Below, piece after piece: positions 15,316 through 23,386 of a DNA stretch of 64,000 bases. The notes under the pieces were generated by a model. It worked only from the letters and a program-made list of their open reading frames with translations. It ran no database searches and was not told the DNA's origin. Numbering within the stretch: the stretch's first letter is position 1; every line of letters starts with the position of its first letter. Origin of the DNA: Bacteroides mediterraneensis (lineage in GTDB: Bacteria > Bacteroidota > Bacteroidia > Bacteroidales > Bacteroidaceae). The stretch covers positions 2,443,935 to 2,507,934 of the forward strand of contig NZ_LT635783.1 in NCBI RefSeq assembly GCF_900128455.1, written 5' to 3'. Position numbers and translations under genes: made by a program.

Positions 15316-15500
15316 GATTCTTTGATTTTTTTGATTAGTTCATCCCATCCTTTCCGGGCCATTCGTGGTTCCATCCAGCAGAGCCAGCCCATAATGTCAA
15401 GAATCTTTCCTGTCAGTTTCAGGATAAATCCCAACACGATGACCGGACCAAGAATGATAGAAAAGGATGTGAATAGGATGATTTGCGTGCGATTGTTCAT
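15300..15500 (-). CDS. Small membrane protein
   Basis: The 66-residue protein has one clear transmembrane segment (IILFTSFSIILGPVIVLGFILKL, about residues 7-29) followed by a short hydrophobic patch and a charged tail. It starts one base from the end of the upstream gene and overlaps the downstream gene. It could be a superinfection or membrane-associated early protein; nothing in the sequence decides this. Confidence 0.55.
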   Translation of the reverse strand: MNNRTQIILFTSFSIILGPVIVLGFILKLTGKILDIMGWLCWMEPRMARKGWDELIKKIKESWNTN

Positions 15501-15790
15501 TATTCCAGGTAATAGGTGATTACGATTATGTTGTTACGAAGGACTACGACTCTCATCCCATCCCCACCATCTACGATGTAAACGAATGTAGATGTGCTGT
15601 TCATTATCAGTTTATCTTTCCTCAGCGAGAGTATCTTTCCAATGATTATTTGTTTCAGACGGTCGTAGTCGTAGAATCCAACCTCATGAATGGGTCTTAC
15701 ATATATCCTTTTCAGGTATTCGTGTAGCTTGATCATCCAGCGCGGCCATTTGTCGCGCCGGATGGGTGAATCAAAGGTGAGCTCTGCCAT
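15500..15790 (-). CDS. Hypothetical early protein
   Basis: This 96-residue protein starts MAELTFDSPIRRDKWPRWM. Basic, aromatic-rich sequence follows and ends with a beta-rich tail (FVYIVDGGDGMRVVVLRNNIIVITYYLE). It abuts the neighbouring genes tightly (shares base 15500 with the next). I do not recognise a family; the beta tail suggests a small single-domain fold. Confidence 0.5.
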   Translation of the reverse strand: MAELTFDSPIRRDKWPRWMIKLHEYLKRIYVRPIHEVGFYDYDRLKQIIIGKILSLRKDKLIMNSTSTFVYIVDGGDGMRVVVLRNNIIVITYYLE

Positions 15791-15792
15791 TG

Positions 15793-16128
15793 TTATTCCA
15801 ATTTAATGATTTCGCATTTCTCCAGGAAAGGAGACAATTTCTGAAAATTGTAAGCCTCAATAAAACCTCTGAATTTTCTTGCATTCTTAATGTCTTTCAC
15901 GAAGCATAATTCATACGAAAAATCCGATGAAAGTTTTGGGTATCCTTTTTTCAAGTAGTCTCCAGCTCCAGTCTTAATCACATATATTCCTTTCCCATAC
16001 TCTTTTATCCTATCATTTATATCTTTCCCTGCCCAACAGGATATGCAATGAGGACCGGATGGTGCGTTGTAATATCCTGCATCCGGATTAATCTCTTTTC
16101 CACATTTACAACAGAATAACTTATTCAT
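15793..16128 (-). CDS. Small zinc-finger-like early protein
   Basis: I choose ATG 16126-16128 (MNKLFCCKCGKEI), which is preceded by a GGAAG-type ribosome site, over an upstream in-frame start. The 111-residue product has CCKCGKEINPDAGYYNAPSGPHCISCW, a CxxC...CxxC zinc ribbon in the first 35 residues, then a basic helical region. It overlaps the upstream gene by 8 bp. Function unknown. Confidence 0.6.
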   Translation of the reverse strand: MNKLFCCKCGKEINPDAGYYNAPSGPHCISCWAGKDINDRIKEYGKGIYVIKTGAGDYLKKGYPKLSSDFSYELCFVKDIKNARKFRGFIEAYNFQKLSPFLEKCEIIKLE

Positions 16129-16423
16129 CTTCCTTTTCCTCCTCAATCCAAAATGTGATTATAGGTGTATCGTAGAGCGTGTATACCGTAATGCGGTTAT
16201 CAGTTCGTTCTATCTTATGAGTTACGCCAAGTGTGTTTTTGGAATTTCGAACGATGTACACAAAATTGTTCAAGTATCTTTCGATGATGTCCATTTCTTC
16301 CTTTGCCTCCTCTTTTGTAAGAGATTTAATTGGAAATCTTTTGTGATAGTATCCAGATACTTCCAATGCATATTTTGGAATAGGTTTCTTGATAAATTCT
16401 CTTTCAATTCTGTACTTTCCCAT
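16121..16423 (-). CDS. Hypothetical early protein
   Basis: The likely start is ATG 16421-16423 (MGKYRIEREFIKKP), which overlaps the end of the upstream gene by 20 bp; the longer in-frame extension runs through that gene and is probably not translated. The 100-residue product is charged and mixed alpha/beta, with a C-terminal beta strand pair (RITVYTLYDTPIITFWI) and a very acidic end (EEEKEDE). No family recognised. Confidence 0.5.
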   Translation of the reverse strand: MGKYRIEREFIKKPIPKYALEVSGYYHKRFPIKSLTKEEAKEEMDIIERYLNNFVYIVRNSKNTLGVTHKIERTDNRITVYTLYDTPIITFWIEEEKEDE

Positions 16424-16613
16424 TTTTCTTCCATCCATTAAGTTTATAAACCATTTCCCTCGCTTCCTCCGGTGAGCGGCACTCCGCGATGGGAGTGCCT
16501 TCACATGTGGACTGGGTGTATTCATTGCGATACACAATCCAAAGGTGACCGCGACGGAGATAACTGTATTTAGGCCGTCTGGACCGCATCGCTTTCCTTC
16601 TTTGGTTCGACAT
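16404..16613 (-). CDS. Small basic early protein
   Basis: This 69-residue protein starts MSNQRRKAMRSRRPKYSYLRRG. Its C-terminal part, LWIVYRNEY then TPIAECRSPEEAREMVYKLNGW, looks like a small beta-alpha unit found in several Bacteroides phages. It overlaps genes on both sides. A second in-frame ATG (MRSRRPKYSY) eight codons later is also possible. Function unknown. Confidence 0.55.
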   Translation of the reverse strand: MSNQRRKAMRSRRPKYSYLRRGHLWIVYRNEYTQSTCEGTPIAECRSPEEAREMVYKLNGWKKNGKVQN

Positions 16614-17103
16614 AGAAAGATTCGTCCTGCACCACTTCTACACCGATGTTGGCAAACTGTTCCGCAACTTCCGGAACGTCACGGTCGGCCAGCAGCTTGT
16701 CTTTTGCCAGTTCCTCGGTGGTGCGAATGTATTGTGGAAGAAACTCTTTACAGAGGTTCGTCACGGCTGCCCAGGTAAATCCCTTCCGGTTTTTCAACTT
16801 CGGATTTCCGGTGCGGAAACCGATGATACCGTGTGCCGATTCCAGACTCTTTTTCTTGCTGAACAGCGTATCCTTGTTTTCGGTGGCGTAGGTCTGCATC
16901 ACTTCGAATGAACTGTCTTTTGTCGCGTTCAATTCTGCCAGCTGGTCTGCATACTTCTCACGGATCTTTGTCATTTCCTGGTCCATCTTGGCTGTGAGTG
17001 ACTGGACCTTTGCGTCAGCCATTGCAAATTCGGCAAATGCCTGTTCGTACTGTTCGCGGCTTACTCCGCTGATTACTGTTTTCTTTGTTCTTTTTGTTGC
17101 CAT
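16570..17103 (-). CDS. Mu Gam-like host-nuclease inhibitor
   Basis: The 177-residue protein has the Gam layout: two long helices with coiled-coil character (residues about 17-75, YEQAFAEFAMADAKVQSLTAKMD region), then a beta hairpin region HGIIGFRTGNPKLKNRKGFTW, then a C-terminal helix and tail. Mu Gam binds double-stranded DNA ends and blocks RecBCD-type nucleases, protecting phage DNA. It sits in the early operon with MuA and MuB, as in Mu. The length is normal for the family. Confidence 0.85.
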   Translation of the reverse strand: MATKRTKKTVISGVSREQYEQAFAEFAMADAKVQSLTAKMDQEMTKIREKYADQLAELNATKDSSFEVMQTYATENKDTLFSKKKSLESAHGIIGFRTGNPKLKNRKGFTWAAVTNLCKEFLPQYIRTTEELAKDKLLADRDVPEVAEQFANIGVEVVQDESFYVEPKKESDAVQTA

Positions 17104-17122
17104 TTTAATTAAGTTTTAATTG

Positions 17123-17293
17123 TTATTTAAATTCTGTATAACACAAACGTATTTTTCCTTCAGGGTTAAGGCCTTGCATTATTCTTTTAACACCCATCAC
17201 ATCGTCTGTACGCCAGCATGTGCGAATGCTCTTACTCGGTCTGTCAGGATAGTAAAATAGAACTCTCCATACGATGTATTTCTTTCTATTCAT
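17123..17293 (-). CDS. Short early protein (56 aa)
   Basis: A 56-residue frame from ATG 17291-17293 (MNRKKYIVWRVLFYYPDRP) to TAA 17123-17125. The start overlaps the stop of the upstream gene (GATGAATAG), a sign of coupled translation. The product is basic with an RTCWRTDDVMGVKRIMQGLNPEG motif. I recognise no domain; it is too short for most gene callers. Confidence 0.6.
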   Translation of the reverse strand: MNRKKYIVWRVLFYYPDRPSKSIRTCWRTDDVMGVKRIMQGLNPEGKIRLCYTEFK

Positions 17294-17462
17294 CCCTCAT
17301 GTCCTCCATTGCAGCCATATCGTAATCCATCTTCATTGCTTCGTCGGCCTGTTGGCCACAGAAGTTTTCCAGCTCACGGAGTATCGTTACGCGGTCGCAG
17401 AAGTCAAACTGCTGCATGCGTCTCATGATTTCGTTCTGGATTTGTTCGATTGTCTGTTCCAT
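17286..17462 (-). CDS. Short acidic helical early protein (58 aa)
   Basis: The frame runs from ATG 17460-17462 to TAG 17286-17288, directly after the HTH gene ending at 17465. The product (MEQTIEQIQNEIMRRMQQFD, then CDRVTILRELENFC) is predicted to be all helical and acidic at the C-terminus (MAAMEDMRDE). It is small enough to be missed by automated calling. Function unknown. Confidence 0.6.
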   Translation of the reverse strand: MEQTIEQIQNEIMRRMQQFDFCDRVTILRELENFCGQQADEAMKMDYDMAAMEDMRDE

Positions 17463-17464
17463 AG

Positions 17465-18046
17465 CTATTCCTTGTTTGATTTACTGTCCTTGTAATCTCT
17501 TACTACCGAGCTTCCGAGCAGCTCGCGTCTGCTGTAGTACACGTTGTATCCTTTCTGATAACGGGTAATGAGTCCTTTGTTAGCCCATTGCTTGATGGTG
17601 GTCTTTGCGCACCCAATCATGCGGCACGCATCTGCCTGACCTATCAGTTCATCGGGGGCTTCGGAAATGTCTTTCCTTGGTGCCGGTGCCACATCGCCCA
17701 CTCTCAGGCCCAACCTCCTTTCCACTCTTTCCAGGCGAAGAAGAAGCTTTTTGTACTCCGATAGGCTAATAGTGATTGTTTCCTCTTCTTCCTCTTCCGG
17801 TTCGTCTTCCAGATCCGGACAGATGGCACTGATACCAATCTTTCCGGCGAGGAACTGTGCCGCATCGCGTGCGGCATAGAAAAGAGTTTCGTCTCGTTCG
17901 TCCTCCGGAACGTCGCGCACATACTGATTGAATACCCATGATTCGCTACACTTCATTTCCAGGACTTCCACCTGTATCCGGCTCGCAGCGTCGTTATAAG
18001 ACTTCAAGTGCTCGATGGCACGGTTTATCTGTGATTGCTTTCTCAT
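17465..18046 (-). CDS. Early protein with C-terminal excisionase-like HTH
   Basis: I take ATG 18044-18046 (MRKQSQIN), which has the strong ribosome site AAAGGAGG seven bases upstream. The 193-residue product has a helical N-terminal half, an acidic linker (EDEPEEEEEE), a coiled-coil segment, and a C-terminal winged-helix/excisionase-like HTH (ELIGQADACRMIGCAKTTIKQWANKGLI). It probably binds DNA. The N-terminal part resembles no family I know. Its place in the early operon fits a regulator or transposition helper. Confidence 0.65.
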   Translation of the reverse strand: MRKQSQINRAIEHLKSYNDAASRIQVEVLEMKCSESWVFNQYVRDVPEDERDETLFYAARDAAQFLAGKIGISAICPDLEDEPEEEEEETITISLSEYKKLLLRLERVERRLGLRVGDVAPAPRKDISEAPDELIGQADACRMIGCAKTTIKQWANKGLITRYQKGYNVYYSRRELLGSSVVRDYKDSKSNKE

Positions 18047-18047
18047 A

Positions 18048-18491
18048 TCATTCCTCCTTTCTGGCCATAGCCTCAAATTGTCTTTTTACTTCCTTCAGTT
18101 CCTCCAGCGACATTTCCGTCAGGTTCTTGCGGAACTTGCTTCGTGTGCGGCAGAACTGGTTTATCTTCGCTTTGTTCATTTCAAAGTCTGCTATCGTGTC
18201 GTTCGTATAGTTCTTGTTCAGACAGGAGATACGGAACGACAGGGAGAATATCTGTTTCACCAATGCACGTGCCTGTTTGCGGATTTGCTCGGCTGCCTCA
18301 CGATTGAAACGGGTTAGCAGCAGTCCGGCTTCTTCCTTGGTCAGTCCGGCGGTGCTGTCGGTGCGGCCAGCGGTGAACTGGCTGATAAACCCGTGACGGT
18401 CTTCATCGGAAAAACCCATCTTGTGAAACTGGGCTTGCAGTGCCTTAATCTGTTGCGGGGTCACTGTTCGTTCTTTCATTATTGTTTTCAT
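18048..18491 (-). CDS. Mu gp16-like protein (DUF1018)
   Basis: This 147-residue protein shows the DUF1018 pattern: an N-terminal ERTVTPQQIKALQAQFHKMGF stretch that reads as a helix-turn-helix-like unit (QFHKMGFSDEDRHGFISQF), a conserved TDSTAGLTKEEAGLLL motif, and a helical C-terminal half ending in MARKEE. Mu gp16 and relatives are early regulators of uncertain role. It ends one base before the next gene and is part of the early operon. The start could also be the second Met (MKERTVTP). Confidence 0.8.
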   Translation of the reverse strand: MKTIMKERTVTPQQIKALQAQFHKMGFSDEDRHGFISQFTAGRTDSTAGLTKEEAGLLLTRFNREAAEQIRKQARALVKQIFSLSFRISCLNKNYTNDTIADFEMNKAKINQFCRTRSKFRKNLTEMSLEELKEVKRQFEAMARKEE

Positions 18492-18510
18492 GTGATTTTA
18501 TGATTATAGA

Positions 18511-19179
18511 TTATTCTTCTCCGTGATACTGCCGTGCTTTCTCCGGCACAATGTCATAGTAACCGACGGGACCAACGAAGCGTCCTTTGGAAAAGGCCCT
18601 AAAGCCTTCGACGTAGATTTTCAGCGAGGCATCGTACATCACTCCTTTGGCGGCCCGTCCGTTTGGCAACTGCCCTTCTGCATGGCTGATGAAAATGAGC
18701 AGCTTCCGCTTGTGTTGTTCCTTGAAGTCGATGTACTGGCGGTACGTCATTCGGGTGTACTGGAAGGAATCGATAACCACGATGTCCGGACTTTTCTGCC
18801 GACGGAGTCGGATGCTGAGTTCCTCCATATTTTCGTTGTCGATAAGAAGGAACTTCTTGTTTACGTCCATCATTCCTGTACGCCGGATGGCATCCTGCAT
18901 GGTGCGGCAGGCACCTTCCTCCATACTGTCGTAAGCCACGCGCCCAAAACGACACAAATACTTGCAGAGCTGGAGGGCAAAACTGGTCTTTCCGCTTCCG
19001 GAGTTTCCCCAGATGATCCAGACTCCTCTGCGCTCCGGTGTGCCAAACGCATCGTACCAGGGGCCATCAAAATCCATCACGTCAAACTTCATGGAAAGAA
19101 GTTCACGAACCCCCTTCGCATTACGGTCGAAAGTGAACTTCTTTTTCTGTGGGGGCGGTGTGGAATCCTCTTTATTCAT
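18511..19179 (-). CDS. RecA/RadA-like P-loop ATPase
   Basis: The 222-residue protein has Walker A GNSGSGKT at 58-65 and Walker B DIVVIDS at 132-138, with an overall RecA-core order and a C-terminal ISHAEGQLPNG segment reminiscent of sensor motifs. The N-terminus is basic (PPPQKKKFTFDRN). It overlaps the MuB gene by 8 bp. It may assist recombination or transposition-coupled replication; substrates cannot be read from the sequence. Confidence 0.8.
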   Translation of the reverse strand: MNKEDSTPPPQKKKFTFDRNAKGVRELLSMKFDVMDFDGPWYDAFGTPERRGVWIIWGNSGSGKTSFALQLCKYLCRFGRVAYDSMEEGACRTMQDAIRRTGMMDVNKKFLLIDNENMEELSIRLRRQKSPDIVVIDSFQYTRMTYRQYIDFKEQHKRKLLIFISHAEGQLPNGRAAKGVMYDASLKIYVEGFRAFSKGRFVGPVGYYDIVPEKARQYHGEE

Positions 19180-20068
19180 TGCCGCCTCCTTTCTTCATAC
19201 GGGCCTCAATCATCCGCTTCTGGCGATGGATGCATCTTTTCACTCGGCGAAGGTCGTTGTCGCTTCTCTTTGCATCCTTAATCACCTCTTCTATATCGGC
19301 ACGGTCGGTCAGGTTGTTGGCCTGGCAGATAGCGTAGATGTCATTCTGATCAGTAGGAGACACATCGAAGAAACGTCGTCCGATGCGGCTGTTGATTTCC
19401 TTGTAACCCTTCTTGTTGTAGCGAAGTCCGGCTTCCATCCGACGTTTGATATAATCCGTGCTGAGAAATACAATACCTGAGTGCCCTTCCAGACGGTTGT
19501 AGATGCTGATAAAGTAGTTGAACACACTGTCGGTCAGTTTGTCGCCCTCATCGAAAATCAGCAGCGGGTTTCCCAGGAAAGAAATCATGCTGATGGCATT
19601 CTCCAGCATATCGCGAAGATTTGTGGTGTCGGTGGGTGCGCCTACCTGCTTGGCTATCTCACGCACAAAGTCGCTACGGCGCATATCTTCCGAACAGAGG
19701 ATATAGAACACATTGCGATGCGTGCGGCGGTATTCGATGGCTGCCGTTGTCTTTCCGCATCCGGCATCACCCACAACCCAGGTCACGTTCTTGTAAGCCT
19801 GTGCATCGGTCAGCGCATAAGTGATTTCCTTGAAGGTCTTTCCTTCGTGTAGTGTCCATGAATCAAATGCAAAGCCTATCTGCGAAGCGATACGGATAAA
19901 CATTTCATCACTGATCAGTTCATACTTTCCGTTGCAGAGCTGGCTCACGGTGGCCGAGCTTACGCCCTGCAAGCTTTCTGCGGCACGGTTCAACGTAGGG
20001 TAATTTGAGCGGTAGGCAATCAGTGCGCTACGCACCTGTTCTTTCATTTCTGTTGTTAATCCTTTCAT
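19172..20068 (-). CDS. MuB-like transposition ATPase
   Basis: The 298-residue AAA+ protein has an N-terminal Cro/CI-like HTH (about residues 25-66, NRAAESLQGVSSATVSQLCNG), Walker A GDAGCGKTT at 100-108 and Walker B LLIFDE at 169-174. It ends in a basic helical tail. This is the MuB arrangement: it binds DNA non-specifically, picks target sites and stimulates the MuA transposase, and confers target immunity. The gene lies directly downstream of MuA as in Mu. Length and motifs are normal. Confidence 0.9.
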   Translation of the reverse strand: MKGLTTEMKEQVRSALIAYRSNYPTLNRAAESLQGVSSATVSQLCNGKYELISDEMFIRIASQIGFAFDSWTLHEGKTFKEITYALTDAQAYKNVTWVVGDAGCGKTTAAIEYRRTHRNVFYILCSEDMRRSDFVREIAKQVGAPTDTTNLRDMLENAISMISFLGNPLLIFDEGDKLTDSVFNYFISIYNRLEGHSGIVFLSTDYIKRRMEAGLRYNKKGYKEINSRIGRRFFDVSPTDQNDIYAICQANNLTDRADIEEVIKDAKRSDNDLRRVKRCIHRQKRMIEARMKKGGGNE

Positions 20069-20106
20069 TGTTTTAATAGGTATTTAAGTATTGTTTAATC
20101 AATCAG

Positions 20107-22200
20107 TTAGAATTTTCCCAAGCTGTCCAGTTCATCGAACGTCGTGTTCGATACTTTCTTTGTCCAGTCACCGGCTGATGCGAAGGTCAGCGGTTCGTCT
20201 GTCAGTACAGGTTCTTCCGGAATCTTCGTGTCGGGGGCCGGTACCGGGGCTTCCAGCGTTCCGTGCTTCATTTCCTCTCGGTATCCGTCAAGCTGCTTTT
20301 CGCTGACGGCCACCGGACGAGGTATCCGAAGCTGTGTGTATGCCTCGCCCATCGCTTCCTCCATGAATAGGTCTTCCTGTGCGATGTGCATGGCCGCACG
20401 TGTGCGGCGGTTGGCATCCAGCTGGGCAAACAGGTAAGCATTCTCTTCTTCGGTGCGTTCTTGGGTAGCACGGTGGATGGTGACCTTCGGCGTGGCGATT
20501 GCCGCATACTTGGCACCCGTGTCGGTAACCGCCCAAAGTTCGATGCGGGTCATATCCTCCGGATCGTAGCGGTAGAGGAACTGACGGCCCACGTTCTGCA
20601 GGTGGAAGTTCATGTCCACCAGTCCGTCGTCGCCATACACCATGTAGCTGTATTCCTGCTTGTTCATGCGGAAGATGAAACCTTCCTTGGTGTATTGAAC
20701 CGGAGCCTGAGAGAACAGCATAAAGATTTCGTGGGCCTCGTATTCATCCAGAGTCTGGGCCTGTGGATTCTCAATGGCTGTCTGCATTTCCAGGCGAGTC
20801 ATGCCGGTGGGGCTGGTAGGGTGCTGCATCGAGTTCCATTCTTCGCGGCAGTCGGCATACTGCTGTTTCAGTTCCTCCAGCGTAGGCAGACGGTCGATGT
20901 TCGCCATTACCAAGTCAATATTGGCACGGCTTGAAAGCTTCTTCGCCGTAATGTTCTGACCGGTGAAGTTGTACATCTTGTGAAGTACCTGCTGCTGGAA
21001 TCGTCCAAAAGCGGACTCGATGGATTTACTCTGACCGTTGTGCGGCATGGTGGTCTTGTGCAAGTGACAGAGCTTCTTGAAGAATCCTTGTGCGGCCAGC
21101 TTCTTGTGACCTCCCTGGTTATCAGTTACTATCTCATAAGGCTTCACCTTCCATGTTTGTAGTGCCATGCGGTACGCCATGTACTGGTTGTAGAAGTTTT
21201 CGCCGTCGCCGATAAAGTAGCCGAGGAACAGTTCCGTACAGGCATCCATCACTTCGTACACATCCGTGGTGCGGGCCACCCATCGCTTCTGCCGTTCGTC
21301 GTAGGCACGGTAGTATAGGTTTATCTTCGTACCATCGGAGTACCACAGCGAGTTCGGCATCTGCGGCATCACCGTATCGAAGGTTGGCATATACTTGTTT
21401 TTGAACTCCCTTTCTCCGTTCACAGCGGCATACCACCACACCATCACCGCCGGATCATTCAAATAACTATGCATCGTGGTAGGACTCTTGATGGTTTTCA
21501 ATCCGCGAAGCACCGCCTGACGGTTGTATTCCTCAAAGAGCTGCATATCGGTATAGACCGGGAACTTGCTTCGGCGCAGCTTCAGCAAAAGAGCACCTTC
21601 TGCCTTACCAATGCGGCGAGCCGCACTGTTACCCAGATTACCGCTAACCAGCACTCCGTAACCCTCACGCTTGTAAGCGTTGAACTTCTCACGCAGACGG
21701 GCCGGATTCTTCGGCAGTGTGTGTCCTGTAATTTCGCGAAGACGCTCACAGCAAATCAGCACGCTGCTCCATGTTTCCGCGCGGCGGGCAAAACCACCTT
21801 TAGCGTGTTCCACACTGCGTGCCTTCTCCGTACGCACCATCTCGTTCATCACCTGGGCGTTCAGGATGTATTCCAGTTGTCTGGCAGGCTCGATACGCGG
21901 CTCAAATTCCTTGAAGAACCGTACCGCTTCGGCATCGAACCGAATCTGTGTGTTGATGTACTTTTCCTGCTCACGCTGTTTCATTTCCTCGTATGCATTC
22001 TTGAATGTGTCATCGTATGCTGCACGGAGCCGTTCCGGCATGGAGCGGTAGGCAATCAGGGCCTCGCGTCCGTTACCTCCCCGCTGGAGGAGGGTAAGCT
22101 TGCCTTCACGAATGTATTTCTTATAGGTGGGCTGGCTGATAAGTCCGCTCCCCACAAGCTCCGTAAAGCTGACGCATAATGTGTTTCCGTACATTTCCAT
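20107..22200 (-). CDS. MuA-like DDE transposase
   Basis: From ATG 22198-22200 (MEMYGNTLC) the product is 697 residues; an in-frame GTG at 22257 would add 19 residues but reads through a T-arm-like sequence and looks less likely. The catalytic triad is visible as Asp289 (YSDGTK), Asp360 (TDNQGG) and Glu395 (KSIESAF), 34 residues after the second Asp, shorter than in Mu itself. The N-terminal ~240 residues would hold the end-binding domains, and the C-terminal ~150 the MuB/ClpX contact region. It drives integration and replicative transposition. Confidence 0.92.
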   Translation of the reverse strand: MEMYGNTLCVSFTELVGSGLISQPTYKKYIREGKLTLLQRGGNGREALIAYRSMPERLRAAYDDTFKNAYEEMKQREQEKYINTQIRFDAEAVRFFKEFEPRIEPARQLEYILNAQVMNEMVRTEKARSVEHAKGGFARRAETWSSVLICCERLREITGHTLPKNPARLREKFNAYKREGYGVLVSGNLGNSAARRIGKAEGALLLKLRRSKFPVYTDMQLFEEYNRQAVLRGLKTIKSPTTMHSYLNDPAVMVWWYAAVNGEREFKNKYMPTFDTVMPQMPNSLWYSDGTKINLYYRAYDERQKRWVARTTDVYEVMDACTELFLGYFIGDGENFYNQYMAYRMALQTWKVKPYEIVTDNQGGHKKLAAQGFFKKLCHLHKTTMPHNGQSKSIESAFGRFQQQVLHKMYNFTGQNITAKKLSSRANIDLVMANIDRLPTLEELKQQYADCREEWNSMQHPTSPTGMTRLEMQTAIENPQAQTLDEYEAHEIFMLFSQAPVQYTKEGFIFRMNKQEYSYMVYGDDGLVDMNFHLQNVGRQFLYRYDPEDMTRIELWAVTDTGAKYAAIATPKVTIHRATQERTEEENAYLFAQLDANRRTRAAMHIAQEDLFMEEAMGEAYTQLRIPRPVAVSEKQLDGYREEMKHGTLEAPVPAPDTKIPEEPVLTDEPLTFASAGDWTKKVSNTTFDELDSLGKF

Positions 22201-22284
22201 GATTAATTCGTTAAGATTGTAGTCCGGCTCCGGGACTTGAACCCGGACGGCAGCCACCTTACTAAGTTCTGCAAGCCGTGTGTG

Positions 22285-22449
22285 TTACTGGTTACGTGAT
22301 TCCCTGTCCATGCGCCGTGCCGTTGGGATAAGTGCTAGGCAAAGGAAGATTGTAACTATCAGGTTCATCGTGCCATCAATAAGGCAGTTGGTCAACGCGG
22401 CTGTCAGTATCAGCAGCAGGTTACGTGTAGTAGTATTGATTCGTTTCAT
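22285..22449 (-). CDS. Small membrane protein upstream of transposase (54 aa)
   Basis: From ATG 22447-22449 to TAA 22285-22287 the frame gives a 54-residue protein, MKRINTTTRNLLLILTAAL then a hydrophobic stretch (NLIVTIFLCLALIP) and a basic tail. It has two membrane-like segments. It begins 22 bp downstream (on its strand) of a copy of the 30-bp repeat at 22471-22500. Function unknown. Confidence 0.5.
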   Translation of the reverse strand: MKRINTTTRNLLLILTAALTNCLIDGTMNLIVTIFLCLALIPTARRMDRESRNQ

Positions 22450-22470
22450 GATTCTATGGTTTTGATTTTA

Positions 22471-22500
22471 GTCCATCCCTATTCTCGCGAACCGGAATGG
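22471..22500. repeat. Control-site repeat, copy 1
   Basis: About 30 bp (GTCCATCCCTATT-CTCGCGAACCGGAATGG) matching the copy at 22975-23005 at about 26 of 31 aligned positions. It lies just upstream of the ATG at 22449 on the minus strand. Both copies precede leftward early genes, which suggests an operator or transposase-enhancer element. Confidence 0.65.
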
Positions 22501-22514
22501 CAAGAATTCATCAC

Positions 22515-22709
22515 TTATGCAGTTGGTTGATGTTTTTCTCTTTTCTTGATTTCCTGAAACAGATTAGCCTGCATCTTTAATAGCATACAAAACTCTTCGT
22601 CTTGAACAGACTCGCGAAATCCTCTATTACCTTTTACCAATTCTATCAGCTCACATACGTGGTCAAGCTGAGATTCTATGTTTTCAAGTGTATATCTTGT
22701 CAGATTCAT
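22515..22709 (-). CDS. Small helical early protein
   Basis: This 64-residue protein (MNLTRYTLENIESQLDHVCELI) is predicted to be entirely helical with a coiled-coil pattern. It lies between the two copies of the 30-bp control repeat and 10 bp after the HTH regulator gene. It resembles short phage early proteins of unknown function. Confidence 0.55.
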   Translation of the reverse strand: MNLTRYTLENIESQLDHVCELIELVKGNRGFRESVQDEEFCMLLKMQANLFQEIKKREKHQPTA

Positions 22710-22719
22710 ATTCTCCGTC

Positions 22720-22938
22720 TTAAAGGTTGATGATTTCAGAATAAGGATTCTCCATTTTTTTCAACTCGTATAGTTCTGCTCCGTGATTCAAGGCATACGA
22801 ACGGATAAGTCTTGCTGTAGGGCTTTTAGTGTCGTATGCCAGAGCGGCATCCACTGTACGGGTTGTAACATTCAGTTTCCGGGCTATTTCTTCTTTCAGC
22901 TCCCGGCTTGCTTTAATGAGTTTTCTTATTTCTGCCAT
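22720..22938 (-). CDS. Small HTH regulator (Ner-like position)
   Basis: The 72-residue protein carries a helix-turn-helix at about residues 12-36 (RELKEEIARKLNVTTRTVDAALAY) and a C-terminal segment NHGAELYELK. It is the first small regulator of the leftward early operon, the position of Ner in Mu, which represses early transcription. A copy of the 30-bp repeat sits 37 bp upstream of its ATG and could be its operator. The role is inferred. Confidence 0.65.
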   Translation of the reverse strand: MAEIRKLIKASRELKEEIARKLNVTTRTVDAALAYDTKSPTARLIRSYALNHGAELYELKKMENPYSEIINL

Positions 22939-22974
22939 TTCGTTATTGTTTTTGTTGTTATTATTCGGTTAAAA

Positions 22975-23005
22975 GTCCGTCCCTATCCCTCACGAACCGG
23001 AACGG
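22975..23005. repeat. Control-site repeat, copy 2
   Basis: GTCCGTCCCTATCCC then TCACGAACCGGAACGG; it matches the copy at 22471-22500. It lies between the leftward HTH gene (start 22938) and the rightward gene at 23054, so it could regulate both. Confidence 0.65.
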
Positions 23006-23011
23006 TTTTGC

Positions 23012-23020
23012 TACATTTGT
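23012..23020 (+). promoter_or_regulatory. -7 box of a rightward promoter
   Basis: TACATTTGT matches TAnnTTTGY and is followed 34 bp later by the ATG of the rightward gene at 23054. It supports that gene as real and as oppositely transcribed to the early operon. Confidence 0.55.
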
Positions 23021-23053
23021 AGCGATGCTAAACAAACTAACTTTATTTTGATT

Positions 23054-23386
23054 ATGAGTACTGTATATGTTTATGAGTCTTTTTACTCTGTCGTAGTTGA
23101 GTCTAACAGGCATGATACCTGTCTTATCGAATCCAATCGGATCAAATCGCTTGCAAAAGCTTTTAATGCATCCATTGTGAAGGAAGCTAAATCTGCAAGG
23201 AAAGGAGATGTGCTCTCCCGAAATATCATGATCAGTTTTAAAGCCCATTCTCATGAAACCATTATTTTTAGAGAAGCACTGGACATTATAATCGGTAGTA
23301 TCAACATCTGGAATCCGGGATTGAAAGCATATATCTATGACAGTTCAGTGGAGCGGACAGATGCATCTTTCGGCCTCACTGACTAA
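23054..23386 (+). CDS. Rightward phage protein, unknown function
   Basis: The 110-residue product starts MSTVYVYESFYSVVVES and is transcribed against the surrounding early operon from its own consensus -7 box (23012-23020). It looks mixed alpha/beta, with a beta-rich start and a helical middle (SLAKAFNASIVKEAKSARKGD). It ends 42 bp into the convergent gene 23345-23533. The opposite orientation suggests expression during lysogeny, but no motif supports a function. Confidence 0.5.
   Translation: MSTVYVYESFYSVVVESNRHDTCLIESNRIKSLAKAFNASIVKEAKSARKGDVLSRNIMISFKAHSHETIIFREALDIIIGSINIWNPGLKAYIYDSSVERTDASFGLTD

Noticed and set aside
22201-22270. T-arm-like sequence (GGGTTCAAGTCCC) upstream of the transposase start
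   Set aside because: The T-arm folds well, but no matching 5' acceptor or D-arm is present and the region reads as part of the transposase N-terminal extension; a tRNA is not supported.
22961-23254. 97-codon frame on the minus strand before the HTH gene
   Set aside because: It overlaps the promoter region and the better supported rightward gene at 23054; no ribosome site.
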